Origin: Gracilariopsis chorda
Lineage: Eukaryota > Rhodophyta > Florideophyceae > Gracilariales > Gracilariaceae
DNA length: 64,000 bases
NCBI GenBank assembly: GCA_003194525.1
Contig: NBIV01000217.1
Coordinates: 62,001 to 126,000, forward strand
Direction of reading: 5' to 3'
This document shows, piece after piece, positions 1 through 10,698 of this stretch. Position 1 is the stretch's first letter. Every line of letters starts with the position of its first letter. A program made the position numbers and the translations under genes. The notes below the pieces were generated by a model. That model saw nothing but the letters and a program-made list of their open reading frames with translations, searched no databases and was not told the DNA's origin.

Positions 1-1
1 A

Positions 2-2011
2 ACTGTACAAATTGGGAATTGGTATCACATACTGTGCATATCGCACGGTGGAGGTGTTGTAAGCATCCTTTGGACTGATGGAGGACATGCTTATGTTACG
101 GAGTATTATAAGATAGACGGAAGCCAGAAAGTACAAAGGCTGGATTTGAACGATCTTGCCGACGCATCCTCCTTGGGGCATCATGCCGACAACTCGGATG
201 GTCAGCGGTCGTCGTCAACGATGTCCATAAGTTGTACGGAATGCACGTGTGGTGCATTCTCGGACGACCAGAAAAGGGTAGTGATTGGGTATAGTGATGG
301 AAGAATAGTCGTGAGGAATGCAGATTCTGGATACAAGTTGGAGAACTGTTTCGAAAGTCCAGATTACTTGGAAGTGATTGCCATAAGTGGTGACGGAAGA
401 ACAATCGTGAGCGCATCAAATAGGGACTATGTCCGTGTCTGGGACGCATCTAGTGAGAACGCTGTCGGAAATCAAGTGGTAGGGCATTGGGAGCAAGCAG
501 ACACGCAATGCCTCGCCGTGAGCTTTGACGGAAACGTGATTGTTAGTGTCAGTGAGGGAGGAAGAGACAGTGACTACTCCAATGAGAGTAGCAGTATTCG
601 CATTTGGGACAGAAAGATGGGTGAGATGATGACAATGCTGCCTGAAGTGCGGGATGATTATGTGTTGTGTGCTACGGTGAGTAGAGATGGAAGGCGGTTC
701 GTGAGCGGTTCGGGGGATGGTGTCATTCGGGTGTGGAAGTTGGGCAGTGCCGAAACGCCTGTACTAACTATACAGGGTCATACCTGGGCTGTGAAGTCCG
801 TCGCTCTGAGCGCAGATGGAAACCGTCTTGTCTCTAGCTCTGAGGATGGTACGGTTTTTGTGTGGAACACAGAGACCGGTGAGAAGATCGAGCCGTTCGA
901 AGGATACGCAAGGCATGGAGAACGGGTCGGAGTGAGCGCAGATGGCCACGAGGTTGTGACTGAAGTATCTGATGGATCTGTTCGAGTGTGGAGCGTGGAG
1001 AACGCGGACACTGCCGATGTTCCGGATCGCTACAGAGGACGAGTGTGGTGTGTTGCGTACTGTGGTCGCGGCTCGAAAGTAGTTAGCGGGAGTGCTGATG
1101 GGTGCGTCCGGCTGTGGGACGGCGAGAGCGGCGACCGCATTGGCCAGCCTCTGGCAGCTCACACGGGAAAGGAGGTGGTGTGTGTTGCGGTCAGCGCGGA
1201 CGCGAATCGCATTGTGTCCGCATCGAGAGACGGTACTGTTCGAGTGTGGGACGCGAACAGCGGCGAAGCCGTTGCTGAGCATCTCTCATCCGCCCGAGGT
1301 TTTGGTATTGTGGCCGTCAACGACGACGGCACGCGAGTGGTGTTTTGTTTTGAAGAATGGGTTGACGTGTGGGACGTGGACAGCGATGGGGTGACCACTG
1401 TCACGCGTGATGCATGGTTGCGCACGTGTGTGGCGATCAGCGCTGATGGAGCGCGAATCGCCTTTTGTCCATCCGGTCACTCCGTAGTTGTGTGGGATGT
1501 GCACGCACGGCAGCAAGTGGGGTCGCCTCTTGAGGGACACACGGACGAAGTACGAAGTTTAGCGTTCAGTGGAGATGGGAAGCGACTGGAGTCTGGGTCG
1601 GGCGACCGCACAGTTCGCGTGTGGGATGTCGCCAGCGGGGGGGCGATCGGCCACCCGTTCGTCCACCACTGCGAAGTGGTTCATGTGCAATCGGACGTAG
1701 GTGGTGCCATGGTTGCATCGTATGATGAACGGGGTTACGGACGGCTGTGGGACGTGAAGCTTGGAAAGTGTGTGCTGACATCCAGCGACCCCACATGGAC
1801 CTCCACGTTACATCGCCTTGAAGTTGCTCGATTGCAATGGCATCCTCGGGTATTTCCAACAACCGAAATTGTGGCAAGCACTAGTGCTGAACACCAGCAA
1901 GTCCTGGCATCTATCGACGATACCGACAGAGGAATTGCTCCAGTCGGAGACGTTTACTTTTCGCAAAAGCACGGCTCCAGCTTTTGGCCGTTTTGTAAAC
2001 TTGTAAAATGA
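2..2011 (+). CDS. WD40 C-terminal part of an NB-ARC/WD40 (STAND) protein, 5' end outside the window
   Basis: The frame is open from base 2 to a TGA at 2009-2011 and encodes 669 residues of WD40 repeats, each unit ending in a W-D type dipeptide such as RVWD. It is 5' partial. The first in-window residues (HGGGVVSILWT, then VTEYYK) align with the segment just before the WD40 domain of the full-length gene at 56225-60445 (HGGDVIRILWT, VTEYEK), so an NB-ARC region probably lies to the left. The two proteins also match repeat by repeat (VAYCGRGSKVV against VAYCGRGTRVV; SYDERGYGRLWDV in both) and share a C-terminal GDVxFSxxHG motif followed by FWP. No ATG is needed in the window; the first TTG at 146 is not a credible start. 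In this family the WD40 propeller usually senses a ligand or partner for an NTPase switch. That function is inferred from architecture. Confidence 0.85.
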   Translation, partial: TVQIGNWYHILCISHGGGVVSILWTDGGHAYVTEYYKIDGSQKVQRLDLNDLADASSLGHHADNSDGQRSSSTMSISCTECTCGAFSDDQKRVVIGYSDGRIVVRNADSGYKLENCFESPDYLEVIAISGDGRTIVSASNRDYVRVWDASSENAVGNQVVGHWEQADTQCLAVSFDGNVIVSVSEGGRDSDYSNESSSIRIWDRKMGEMMTMLPEVRDDYVLCATVSRDGRRFVSGSGDGVIRVWKLGSAETPVLTIQGHTWAVKSVALSADGNRLVSSSEDGTVFVWNTETGEKIEPFEGYARHGERVGVSADGHEVVTEVSDGSVRVWSVENADTADVPDRYRGRVWCVAYCGRGSKVVSGSADGCVRLWDGESGDRIGQPLAAHTGKEVVCVAVSADANRIVSASRDGTVRVWDANSGEAVAEHLSSARGFGIVAVNDDGTRVVFCFEEWVDVWDVDSDGVTTVTRDAWLRTCVAISADGARIAFCPSGHSVVVWDVHARQQVGSPLEGHTDEVRSLAFSGDGKRLESGSGDRTVRVWDVASGGAIGHPFVHHCEVVHVQSDVGGAMVASYDERGYGRLWDVKLGKCVLTSSDPTWTSTLHRLEVARLQWHPRVFPTTEIVASTSAEHQQVLASIDDTDRGIAPVGDVYFSQKHGSSFWPFCKLVK

Positions 2012-2234
2012 AATGTGCTCTGTAATCACAGCCAACTCTGGTTTATGCTACAGAGGTTTCGCTTTGTCTTGGACAGTGTTGTCGCTTTGCTCAAACGCAC
2101 AGCACACGCAGACGCGATGTAGAGCTCACATGTATTGATGTGCTACCTCTGGTCAACGTGGGGACCTTCAGCAACTCTTTACCTCATTGTACGATGCCTC
2201 TTTTCCCGGCACGAGCCATCGCCCTGCAGAGCCC

Positions 2235-2242
2235 TATATAAA
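2235..2242 (+). promoter_or_regulatory. TATA box-like TATATAAA in the 2012-2383 spacer
   Basis: A consensus TATATAAA sits in a GC-rich setting, about 140 bp before the copia insertion point at 2384. The rest of 2012-2383 has no gene. It could be a promoter whose transcript was interrupted by the element, or part of an older LTR. No downstream coding frame is obvious on either side of the insertion. Confidence 0.35.
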
Positions 2243-2383
2243 GGGGTGAGGTCGAGTGTCGGCACACGTCAGTTGCCTCTGTGCGCTCTATTGCGTATCA
2301 GCTCTCCTCCATAAGCGCGCGAGGAGGGTTGTGTACCAATCACTATAAGAATAATGACCATTCTACACTACAGCGATCATAAG

Positions 2384-2539
2384 TGTAGCTGTGTCTAGCT
2401 TTGTGTCTTTTCCACTGTCTCCCTCCTCCCATCATGCTGGTGAAGGCAGATCAGCGAGGTCATTTATTTGGTGCCTCCAGTCGGGACGAGTGGACTGTAA
2501 ACCACGTCCCAACTGGTGGCCAGCGTGTCTCCATTCACA
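2384..2539 (-). repeat. 3' LTR of the copia element
   Basis: This is a 156-bp LTR with TGT/ACA ends. It matches the other LTR except at one position, in GACGAGTGG here against GACGACTGG there. The ATAAG target duplication precedes it. Confidence 0.93.
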
Positions 2540-2805
2540 CCGTCCCTCGCAAGCAAGTCATTCGGCGCAGATTGCGACTAATCTACTCTATGATTATGAA
2601 GCATAGTAACCACCATTAAAAACCTGTACCACAGCAAAACCTTATAGGAAAAATCCGCAGTCTAGGAAAAGGTATGATACTCTTACTACATCTAATACTA
2701 ATCACCATGAAATATAAGAATCTACTTTCAAAACAAAATTTGGTAGTATAGAAGCAAGGTTAGTTAGAAATCAACATATTCAGATAATACTTACAAGTAG
2801 CAATA

Positions 2806-5800
2806 CTACTTTGTCAAGCCACAAAGTAATGTCAGTCTTTTGAGCTTGTCAAAGACAACAGGCTTAGTAAATATGTCGGCAGCTTGCACATCAGTCCTTA
2901 TTGACTTCAAGTCAATTATCTTGGTCTCCAGCAGCTCTTTTATGTAGTGATGTTTTAGAGCAATATGCTTGTTCCTTTCCGAGACCTTCGGACTCTTTAC
3001 AATCGACAAAGCACATTTGAGGTTCATCCTCCAGGACTGATTCGTTGCGTAGTTCCCAGAATATTCTACGCAACCACATTAGTGGTTTTCCACATTATGA
3101 CAATGCAATGTACTCCGCCTCTCCAGACGACAGAGCAACAAGAGTTTGCTTCTTGGTCGTCCACATTACAGGTGCTTCGTTCACCTTTATTAATAATCCT
3201 GTCGTAGACTTTCTCGTCTCACGACAACCGGCCCAATCTGAGTCACAGTATGCCTCCATTGGTGCTTTGTTATTAGCGGGAAAGAACAAGCAAAGACCCT
3301 TTGTACCCTTCAAGTATCTCAGTACTCTTTTCGCATGCCCAACATGCCTCATGCATAGATCATGGACCTGCCTTGCCAGCATTGAAGCGGCAAACATGAT
3401 GTCTGGCCTCGATGAGACGGCTAAGAACATCAAACTTCCTACCAGTTTCCGGTAGCGGTCATGTACGCCTAATGGAATACGCCGTTCGTCCTCTCGACGA
3501 GCTGTGATGTCGCATTGTGACGGCAATGGAGTTCGAACAACGTTGGAGTTAACCAGACCATTTTCCAGCAGTATCTTGTCAATATATCTGCTCTGTTGTA
3601 CCTTTATTCTGTTCTTGTCCCTCGTTATGTCAAATCCAACGAAACGTTTCGCCTCTCCAAGGACCTTAACCTTAAAGAGGTTCTGCATCTCTGTCTTGAA
3701 GTCTTCCAGAAGAGACCGGGAGTTACAAGATGTCAGTAAGTCATCAACGACCACTACGATGGCCAAGGTTCCGCTGTTGGACTTGTATATATATAGTCGG
3801 CTATCGGTGCTCGACTGCTTGAATCCCAAGCGCAATAGCTCATTGTGCATGAGAGATCCCCATATTTGACCGGCTTGTTTTGCGCCGTATATTGACTTTA
3901 GAAGCAAGCATACCTTTCCAGGAACAAATGAGGAACCAGATGCGTTTTGGGGTTGTTCCATGATTAGAGGCTCGTCTAGATCACCGTACAGGTATGCATT
4001 GCTAATATTCATAGTCTCTAGTATCAGGCCCTGAGCTGCGGCCTTTGCCAACAAAAGACGAATGGTTTCAAGACGGGCAACCGGGGCGTACAAGTTGTCT
4101 GGGTCTTAATCCAAGTAAGGGCGTTGCAGGTCGCCCCGTGCTACGCAACGCGGCTTCGGAAGGATACGCGGAGGGTCGGAGCTTAATAATTTTGCTAAGA
4201 ACCTCCATAAGAATGGCAATGGTTTCATGCCAGGTTCTCTATCAATCAGCTTCCAAGTTCCTCTTTCCACCAACGCATCGTACTCTCTGTCGATTGCTTC
4301 TGCCCATCCCGGCATCACTCTGGCTTCTTCAAAGCTCTTGGGGACTCTGCCATCATCCCCGAGGTCTTTGGAGCGTGAGTGTGCGATAAGGCAATGAGCA
4401 AGAGAAGCGTCTAGATGGTCTTCATCATCTTCACCCATAATGTTCTCGGCTTCGTATCGTCTGAGAGACGAGAAGTCCATAAGGTCTTTGATTGAAGGGA
4501 GGGACTCCTTGGTAACCTTGAAATCTGCCTCGCGGCACTTTATTACCTTTCCCATGGATGGGATGTATATCCTATACAGTTTCCGCGGTCTTTGCATCCC
4601 CACGAAGTGTCCAGGAATAGGGCGTGGTAGGAACTTCTCATTTGTGACGGTTTCAGGCCTGTATATGAACGCGTGGCCTTCTTGCCCGAACTTCCGTAAG
4701 TTTGTGAAGTCCGGTTTTCGTCCGAACCATAAGGTGTAAGGAACCTTCATTCCTGCTCGATGATTTGGTAGGCGATTTCTCAAGTAGTTTGCGTGTGAAA
4801 TGGCTTCTTCCCATAGCTCATGCGGTAGCTTGGAGGCGAACAGGAATGTTCTAGCCATCTTCCACAAGTCTTGGATGACTTTCTCTGCTACACCGTTCGA
4901 TTGGTGTGCGTACGGTGGGGTGAACTCTAGTACTATACCATTTTCCATCGCGTATGAGACGAAATCGTTTGACCTATTCTCACCCGCTCCGTCAAGGCGA
5001 ACGCGGTACATTAGGTTGGGGGGTAGTTCGGTTTCCGCGCGAGCCTTGTACCAGCGGACAGATTCAAAGAATTGTTTCTTCTTACTTAGAAAGTATATTG
5101 AGCTTGACCTTGTGTTGTCGTCAATGAGGACTTGCATATACTTCGATCCTTGTAAAGAGGTTGGGGTTATGGGTCCAGTGAGGTCGGTGTGCGTTAACTC
5201 CAAAGGTCTCTGCACTACCGAGTTTGATTGCCGAAGTGGAGCACGCTTGGTGCCGGCGTCAATGCACGGAGTGCATATGACGTTGTTGACTTCGTCTGGG
5301 GAGAGTTTAGATACCCCTTGACACAAATCAATGCATGTCAAGAGTTTCTCTCTTCCAGGGTGTCCGAGTTTCTCGTGCCAATCCTTGGCTCTGTTGTCAG
5401 GTGCATGTGTTGCAGCTTGTACCTGTGGTGGTGATACGGGGCTCGGTAGGGGATAAAGTCCGTCCTTCGGGTGGAGTGTTGTATGACTTGGCCCGTTGTG
5501 CGGTCTTTAATTACGAATCCGTTTGAGTATTGCACCTCGACGTAATTCACCAGGACAGATAAGGATACCAAGTTAGAGTCGAAGGTTGGGGTATGTTTGG
5601 AGGGTAACATGAGTCCGGTTCCTAAGGGTAGCTTTATTTTTCCACAGCCTACGATCTCTGACTGGTGGTCGCAAGTGTTTACGGTTTGCGGAGGTGTTTG
5701 GTGGTATTCCCAGAACAACGATTTGTCCTTGATGAAAACATGACTAGCCCCAGAGTCCAGCCATGTTGGGGTTATGTTGTCCTGTTGGAGACTGGCATTA

Positions 5801-6758
5801 GCTAATGCTATGAATCCGCGGTAGTGGTTCCTGTCTCTGTCGCCGTGGTGGCGGTTAGCGTTTGGTCGCCCTTGGTTGTGGGCGTTGGTGAAGTTGTTAG
5901 AGTCCCAAGCTCGATTGTTATTGCGTCCTTCGCCTTTGTTATGTTTATTATTATTGGTGTTTTTATTGTTGGGCTGTTGTTGGTTTTTATTTTTCTTGCG
6001 CCAACATTCGGCCCTGATGTGGCCTATGCGTCCACAATTCCAACATACAACTCCCTTCTTGTTCCCTTTTGCATGCTGCGTGCGTCGGGTTGTAGTCTTC
6101 TTCGCAGCGGGGTAAGGGTGAATGCCATCTTTCTTGGCTTCTGTAGCCTTCGTGGTATATGTCGATGCCCGATGAACACGTCGGTCCATTTCGGATCGCA
6201 CAAGCGAAACGACTTGATCGTATTCCATGTTGGTTGCGTCCGCCAATAATTTGATTGCCATTAGTGAGTCTGGCAAGGTACGGAGCAGAGTCGCAGTTCG
6301 CTCCTTTTCCGTGAGTGGGTCACCCAGTCTAGCAAGTTCTAAGTAGGTTGTCTCCAACTCGAGTAAATGTCTCTGTACGTCGTCGCCATCCTTGAATGTC
6401 AAGGTGCTTAGCTTTTGGCGGAGGTTCAATTTGGATTGTATGTTGTCCTTCTTATATGTAGACTCGAGTTTATTCCATACCTCCAAAGCAGAGCAGTGTT
6501 CTCTTTCGAGTAGTTCCGAAACTGCGACGATCGGCTGTGTGTCAAGGTTTTGGACGATGGCCGATCCTGCCTTTCGATCGGCGTCGTCCCATCTCTTTCG
6601 AGCTGCAGCGGGTCCTTCATTTGGACGAGGTTCCGAAAGCACGAATAATGATTGGAGGGAGTGCATGAGATCCCTAATGTATATGCACCAAGTGTAGTAG
6701 TCGGCGCCCCTTTTAGACGGGGTATACGTTTATTTTCTTGGTAAGTCTCAGAGTCCAT
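2806..6758 (-). pseudogene. copia gag-pol polyprotein, broken by frameshifts and stops
   Basis: The reading starts at an ATG (6756-6758) with a copia Gag N-terminus (RIPRLKGA). It shifts frame near 6700-6712, at an AAAAGGGG run, into the main Gag. Downstream are a CCHC knuckle (CWNCGRIGHIRAEC), an aspartic protease motif (DSGAS), a second frameshift around 5400-5445, the HHCC region (WHEKLGH), and an integrase core with HTDLTGP, LDGAGEN and GVAEKV carrying the D, D and E. An in-frame TAA at 4106-4108 falls just before the RT start (YAPVARLET). RT has VVDDLL and RNase H has YCDSDWAG. A second in-frame TAA lies at 3095-3097 and a third frameshift near 3020-3060 before the final RNase H fragment (KHIALKHHYIKELL). 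Five lesions make the polyprotein non-functional unless some are sequencing errors. Confidence 0.9.
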
Positions 6759-7594
6759 CGCGGAGTATCACTCAACGCGAGACTAAAGGAGACTGGCAGA
6801 TAGAATTCTTCACCGGTCCCCTACCGGTTGAGGGATCCTTCTACTACTTTTGCGTAGCCGGGTCCACTGGCAGGAGATACTATCTCCGGTTCCCTAAAGG
6901 TCAGACCTCTGGCTCCGAGTAAGACTCTCTCGGTGAGATGCGATTTCAGCGGCCCGTCCAAGTTCTGCACAATCCAGAACGAGGGTGCGTGCAACCTACG
7001 GAATGTCCAGGAGAGGTTACTAACAACGTGATATGTGTTCACCAGTTGGCCTCCTCTGATTCCTTACGGCTACTTGCGCGGCGATCTTGCTCCTTGAAAC
7101 GTCCTTGTCTTCACTAAGGTCCGGGCCGAACGACGAGACACCCTGTCCCCTTACGAACAGCTACACTCACCCCAACTGAGCCAGTTATACGGCAAGTGCG
7201 CTATCCGCAGGCTTAGTTCAAGTCCCCAGTCGATTCCCAACCGGTATTCCGCTTGCGAACCTTAGCTCAGCCAAGTGCTAACTTCCCTGAAGGGTTAATA
7301 GCGGCGGAGGCCTTATTCAGGACTTTATATAATAGTTCCGGCTCACCGTCTGGGTTCGTGGTCCAATGATGAAGGCGGTTATGCGGAGCGTGCAGTAACT
7401 GCGATGTGTCGCCACTAGAAGCTTCAGGTGATCGGTCCAGACAACAAGCCAGGGGCAAGGGTTGTTCAACGACACGGTTGCTTTCAAGAAGCTTCTAGTG
7501 CGCACGCTCTAACACAACGCCGGATACGGGGGGGGTGTTTGGCAGCGACTCAACAATGGGCGCAGGCGGGGGAAGGTTGTCCGGCGTGTAGATG

Positions 7595-8000
7595 GCGGAG
7601 TGTGCACGGGCTGCCGGGGGGGGGGAGATTGTTTGAGAGCGCCACACCAGTAGGCCCAAGTCTTGCGCGGAGAACGCGGATTGTGCACGGGCTGCCGGGG
7701 GGGAGAAGTTGTTTGAGAGCGCCACACCAGTAGGCCCAAGTCTTGCGCGGAGAACGCGGAATGTGCACGGGCTGCCGGGGGGGGGGAGTTGTTTGAGAGC
7801 GCCACACCAGTAGGCCCAAGTCTTGCGCGGAGAGGGCGGAGTGTTCACGGGCTGCCGGGGGGCGTAAGACGGTTCATGAGCGCAACACGAATAGGCGCAA
7901 GTCCACCGCGGAGAGGGCGGAGTGTTCACGGGCTGCCGGGGGGCGGAAGATGGTTCGGGAGCGCAACACGAGTAGCGGGAGATGGTCTGGGGGCGCAAAA
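7595..8000 (-). repeat. tandem array of about five 81-bp units in the copia leader
   Basis: Each unit contains TGCACGGGCTGCCGGGG or its TTCACGGG variant, then a G run of varying length, GAGCGCCACACCAG or a close variant, and a GCGGAGA boundary. The units begin near 7595, 7675, 7756, 7837 and 7918. The last two have diverged and the last continues into a partial extra unit. The period is divisible by three, so all minus-strand frames stay open and give Pro-rich frames, but none resembles a retroelement protein. It is probably non-coding leader expansion. Confidence 0.8.
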
Positions 8001-8258
8001 CGAGTATGCGCAAGTCCGGGAAAAGTTGGTTGGGCGCAAGGCGCGCCGAAGGCGCAACTGATATAGAGAGTGGAGAAAGTTGGCGTTTCTCAATCTTTTG
8101 TGCAGATAGGCCTTGCATTTGAGAGAAGCCTGAAGCAGGGTTTATTTAGTGTCGGCTTTTGCGCCGGCGGTTGCTGTGTCCCTTACGTTTTCGATATTGT
8201 TCTCGATACGTCTTTTTCACGTCGACGGTGTTATCGATAACCGCATGCGATGCTACTA

Positions 8259-8414
8259 TGTAGCTGTGTCTAGCTTTGTGTCTTTTCCACTGTCTCCCTC
8301 CTCCCATCATGCTGGTGAAGGCAGATCAGCGAGGTCATTTATTTGGTGCCTCCAGTCGGGACGACTGGACTGTAAACCACGTCCCAACTGGTGGCCAGCG
8401 TGTCTCCATTCACA
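8259..8414 (-). repeat. 5' LTR of the copia element
   Basis: This 156-bp LTR pairs with 2384-2539 and is followed by the ATAAG target duplication at 8415-8419. Internal sequence next to it on the minus side includes the 12-bp palindrome GTTATCGATAAC (8230-8241). Confidence 0.93.
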
Positions 8415-8419
8415 ATAAG

Positions 8420-9603
8420 CGACCTTTTCCGGAAGGTTCTGGGCAGGAGAGGTCGCCAGTAATATCAGAAACCTTTGTGATGCGCCGTTTCGTACTTTGT
8501 CGTCACTCACTGCACTCGCTGTCAGGTCGTACTCAAAGTGGAGTGCTTTGTTAGAAATAATTGTTGTTGTAGCACCGAGCAAAGCCGGTGTAATCACTGA
8601 TGTACACGAATAAACAGTCATTCCGCCCAAGTAGATAGGAGCTGACTTTTGAAAGTCTGGATGCAGGATGTAAACATCTGTGAATTGTGCAGAACCCATA
8701 CTACGTCCTGTCCGACTGCGAAAGAGATGGAATGTGTCGTAGTGCGGGCAGGAGTGGTGTACAGCTATCTCTGATGCCGTGAACCAGGATTCATCAAATC
8801 GACCGAACCGTTTCGGACTGCGTTGACGCGAAGTGAATTCGAGAGAAACGCATCGCGATCTAGTAGTCGAGATGAATGTTGCAAACCAGTACCATCTCTT
8901 CCCACAGCTGCAACAACATTTTCGTGTGTGATGATACCGAAATTCTGTCGATACGTGGATGCAATGGTGCTTGCCACAACGGTGCAACTGTTTCGTCTGG
9001 TTGGAAAAGAGGGGCAAGCACGCGCAGTTTAAATTGCTAGACATTACGAATGCGGAGTCGGGAGGGCTGTTTGTTGTGGCTTCTGTCCCGGCTGGAGAGA
9101 CATAAACCGCGGCACAAGCCGCCGAGCTCTCTAATGCGAGCAGTCAAACCGATTTACAAGGGCACATCCACAAAAAATGGGGCAGCAAAGAGAAACAGTA
9201 TTACGAAAGATACAACGGGAAGCATGCAGACAACTTGTTCACGTCTACCTTCCACGACATTGCAAGCGTGTTTCGCTCTTCTCCAACGAAGGGCATGGCG
9301 CGTAAGCGAAGCAGTCCCAACAAGCGTGTAAGCGCTACAAACGCTTTCACAACACTTCCATCACACACACATCCCGCGCCATCAACGGCAGGCTTCCCTC
9401 TTCATGGCACGAAGAACGTGGACAAACAGAAAAGCGATCAGTCCACTGCACCGTACGAGAGCCAGGAAGCGAGGAAGTGCGCCACCCACGAGGACGAGTG
9501 CAAGAAGGCCACGAGCGGCCTGTGCAGACGAAACAGCCATGGCAAGAGTGATAATTAAAAAACAAAATAAGCACAGATGGCAGAGAACAGAGCGTTTCGT
9601 TGT
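8420..9603. other. spacer between the copia element and the SLC35B gene
   Basis: No gene is confidently identified. A minus-strand frame is open across 8307-9044, but its last third runs through the target duplication into the LTR, so it cannot be an original gene in that form. Its part outside the LTR (about 8420-8800) has a protein-like composition and might be an eroded exon. The section 9050-9600 lies downstream of the minus-strand transporter gene and would include its 3' UTR. Confidence 0.4.
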
Positions 9604-10698
9604 TTACTTTGCGGGCGATTGTACAAGCACGACTTTATCCTCTGCGGGCGCGTCGGTCTTCGGGCCGCTCTTGGGCTTGGTGGCCTTTGCGTACGTTTTA
9701 TAAAACAGCGCCCCGAAAACAGTGAAGGCTCCAAACCATTGCAGGGCGGTCATCTGGTGACGGAAGATGAGGTTTGAAACGAAGACGGACAGGAACTGAC
9801 GGATGGTCATGATGGTGGCGTAAAGCAGCGCCCCGAATTCCTTGATGGTGTAAGTGATGGCGAATTGTCCGGAAACAGCCGAAAATGACAAGACGCCCAT
9901 GTCGCGAATGACGGCGGGGTACTTGAGCAGAAAGGCGATGGACTCGGCTGCCTTTCCAGAAGCAAGCAAGAAACAAATGCTCATGAGGCCGGAGCACAAG
10001 TTGACGTACAACATCTGGTTATAAATGGTCATCTGATAACCGGCGAAGAGCTTTTCCTGAAAGGTAGAAGTGAATCCATCAAACGCGAGGTAACCGAGCA
10101 TGAGCAGCAAGCCGAAGTACGAGTCCTCCGGGGAGGACGCCTTGGCCTTGATGTCACCGGAGAGCAAGAAAATGGTACAACCCAAGGCGACAAACACGGC
10201 GACGCTATATTCAACCGGGCCGTATCGCTTGCCCGACATGATGGTTCCCCAAATCATGACCGGGATCATCTTGGCGCACTTGGCGAGCGTCTGGGTGGGA
10301 AGAGTGACCCACTTCAAGGCCTCGTATTGGCAGCTGGTGGCAATGACGTTGCTGACACTGATCATGAGGTACTTGTACAAGGGTGCCTTGTTGCGGATCT
10401 CCGAGAAGTCGCCCTTGACCAGCAGGATGATGGCGGCGACCAAGGCGGCCGAGAAGCGATTGGCGAACACGAGCACGAGCGAATTCTTGAACTTTTCACC
10501 TTCCTCGCCGTCCGCCTCGTTGCCGGTTGTGTACGGCGTGGTCATGATGCGCTCCTGGAGCAGGGCGTACAACATGAGCGATGCGATGATTCCCACGACG
10601 CACATCATCACGCGGGGGGACGGGAGATACTTCCATATTCCGTAGGGCTGCGGTCCTGGGGTGGGCTCGGGTTCCATTGGGACGGTCTTCTCAGCCAT
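9604..10698 (-). CDS. SLC35B-family nucleotide-sugar / PAPS transporter
   Basis: A 364-aa multispanning membrane protein, single exon, starting at an ATG (10696-10698) with a short Pro/Glu-rich cytosolic N-terminus. About ten hydrophobic segments follow. Diagnostic family sequences are LQERIMT in the first segment, the block TLPTQTLAKCAKMIPVM, then SGKRYGPVEY and GFTSTFQEKLFAGY. These match SLC35B2/B3 and plant UTR5-type carriers. The family exchanges PAPS or UDP-sugars for the nucleotide monophosphate across ER or Golgi membranes. In a red alga this would feed lumenal sulfotransferases or galactosyltransferases that build sulfated galactans. Substrate choice between PAPS and UDP-galactose/glucose cannot be fixed from sequence alone. 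The tail is Lys-rich (KATKPKSGPK), as in ER/Golgi carriers. The stop is TAA. Confidence 0.85.
   Translation of the reverse strand: MAEKTVPMEPEPTPGPQPYGIWKYLPSPRVMMCVVGIIASLMLYALLQERIMTTPYTTGNEADGEEGEKFKNSLVLVFANRFSAALVAAIILLVKGDFSEIRNKAPLYKYLMISVSNVIATSCQYEALKWVTLPTQTLAKCAKMIPVMIWGTIMSGKRYGPVEYSVAVFVALGCTIFLLSGDIKAKASSPEDSYFGLLLMLGYLAFDGFTSTFQEKLFAGYQMTIYNQMLYVNLCSGLMSICFLLASGKAAESIAFLLKYPAVIRDMGVLSFSAVSGQFAITYTIKEFGALLYATIMTIRQFLSVFVSNLIFRHQMTALQWFGAFTVFGALFYKTYAKATKPKSGPKTDAPAEDKVVLVQSPAK

Larger units (their letters stand above)
2384..8414 (-). mobile_element. Ty1/copia LTR retrotransposon, complete ends, defective coding region
   Basis: The element is 6031 bp and is bounded by two 156-bp direct repeats that begin TGTAGCTGTG and end CCATTCACA. 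It is flanked by an identical 5-bp target duplication, ATAAG, at 2379-2383 and 8415-8419. Internal genes read on the minus strand: gag with a zinc knuckle, protease, integrase, reverse transcriptase and RNase H, in the Ty1/copia order with integrase before RT. A purine-rich tract (GAGGGACGG, complement of 2540-2548) abuts the 3' LTR as expected for second-strand priming. No TGG-type primer-binding site follows the 5' LTR, so an internal tRNA segment may prime. An unusually long leader of about 1.5 kb (6759-8258) holds a tandem array. The LTRs differ at about one base in 156, which implies recent insertion. Confidence 0.93.

Noticed and set aside
2806..6758. Reassigned TAA codon (alternative genetic code)
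   Set aside because: The SLC35B gene ends at TAA, and the other lesions in this element are frameshifts, which recoding would not explain.
7140..7230. tRNA-like A and B box text in the copia leader (minus strand)
   Set aside because: TGGCTCAGTTGG resembles an A box, but no consistent cloverleaf or acceptor stem could be formed.
7495..8118. Pro-rich 207-codon minus-strand frame over the copia leader
   Set aside because: It is kept open by the 81-bp array (period divisible by three), all frames there are open, and it has no domain.
8307..9044. 245-codon minus-strand frame
   Set aside because: It runs through the target duplication into the LTR, so it cannot be an original gene; its composition gives no family.
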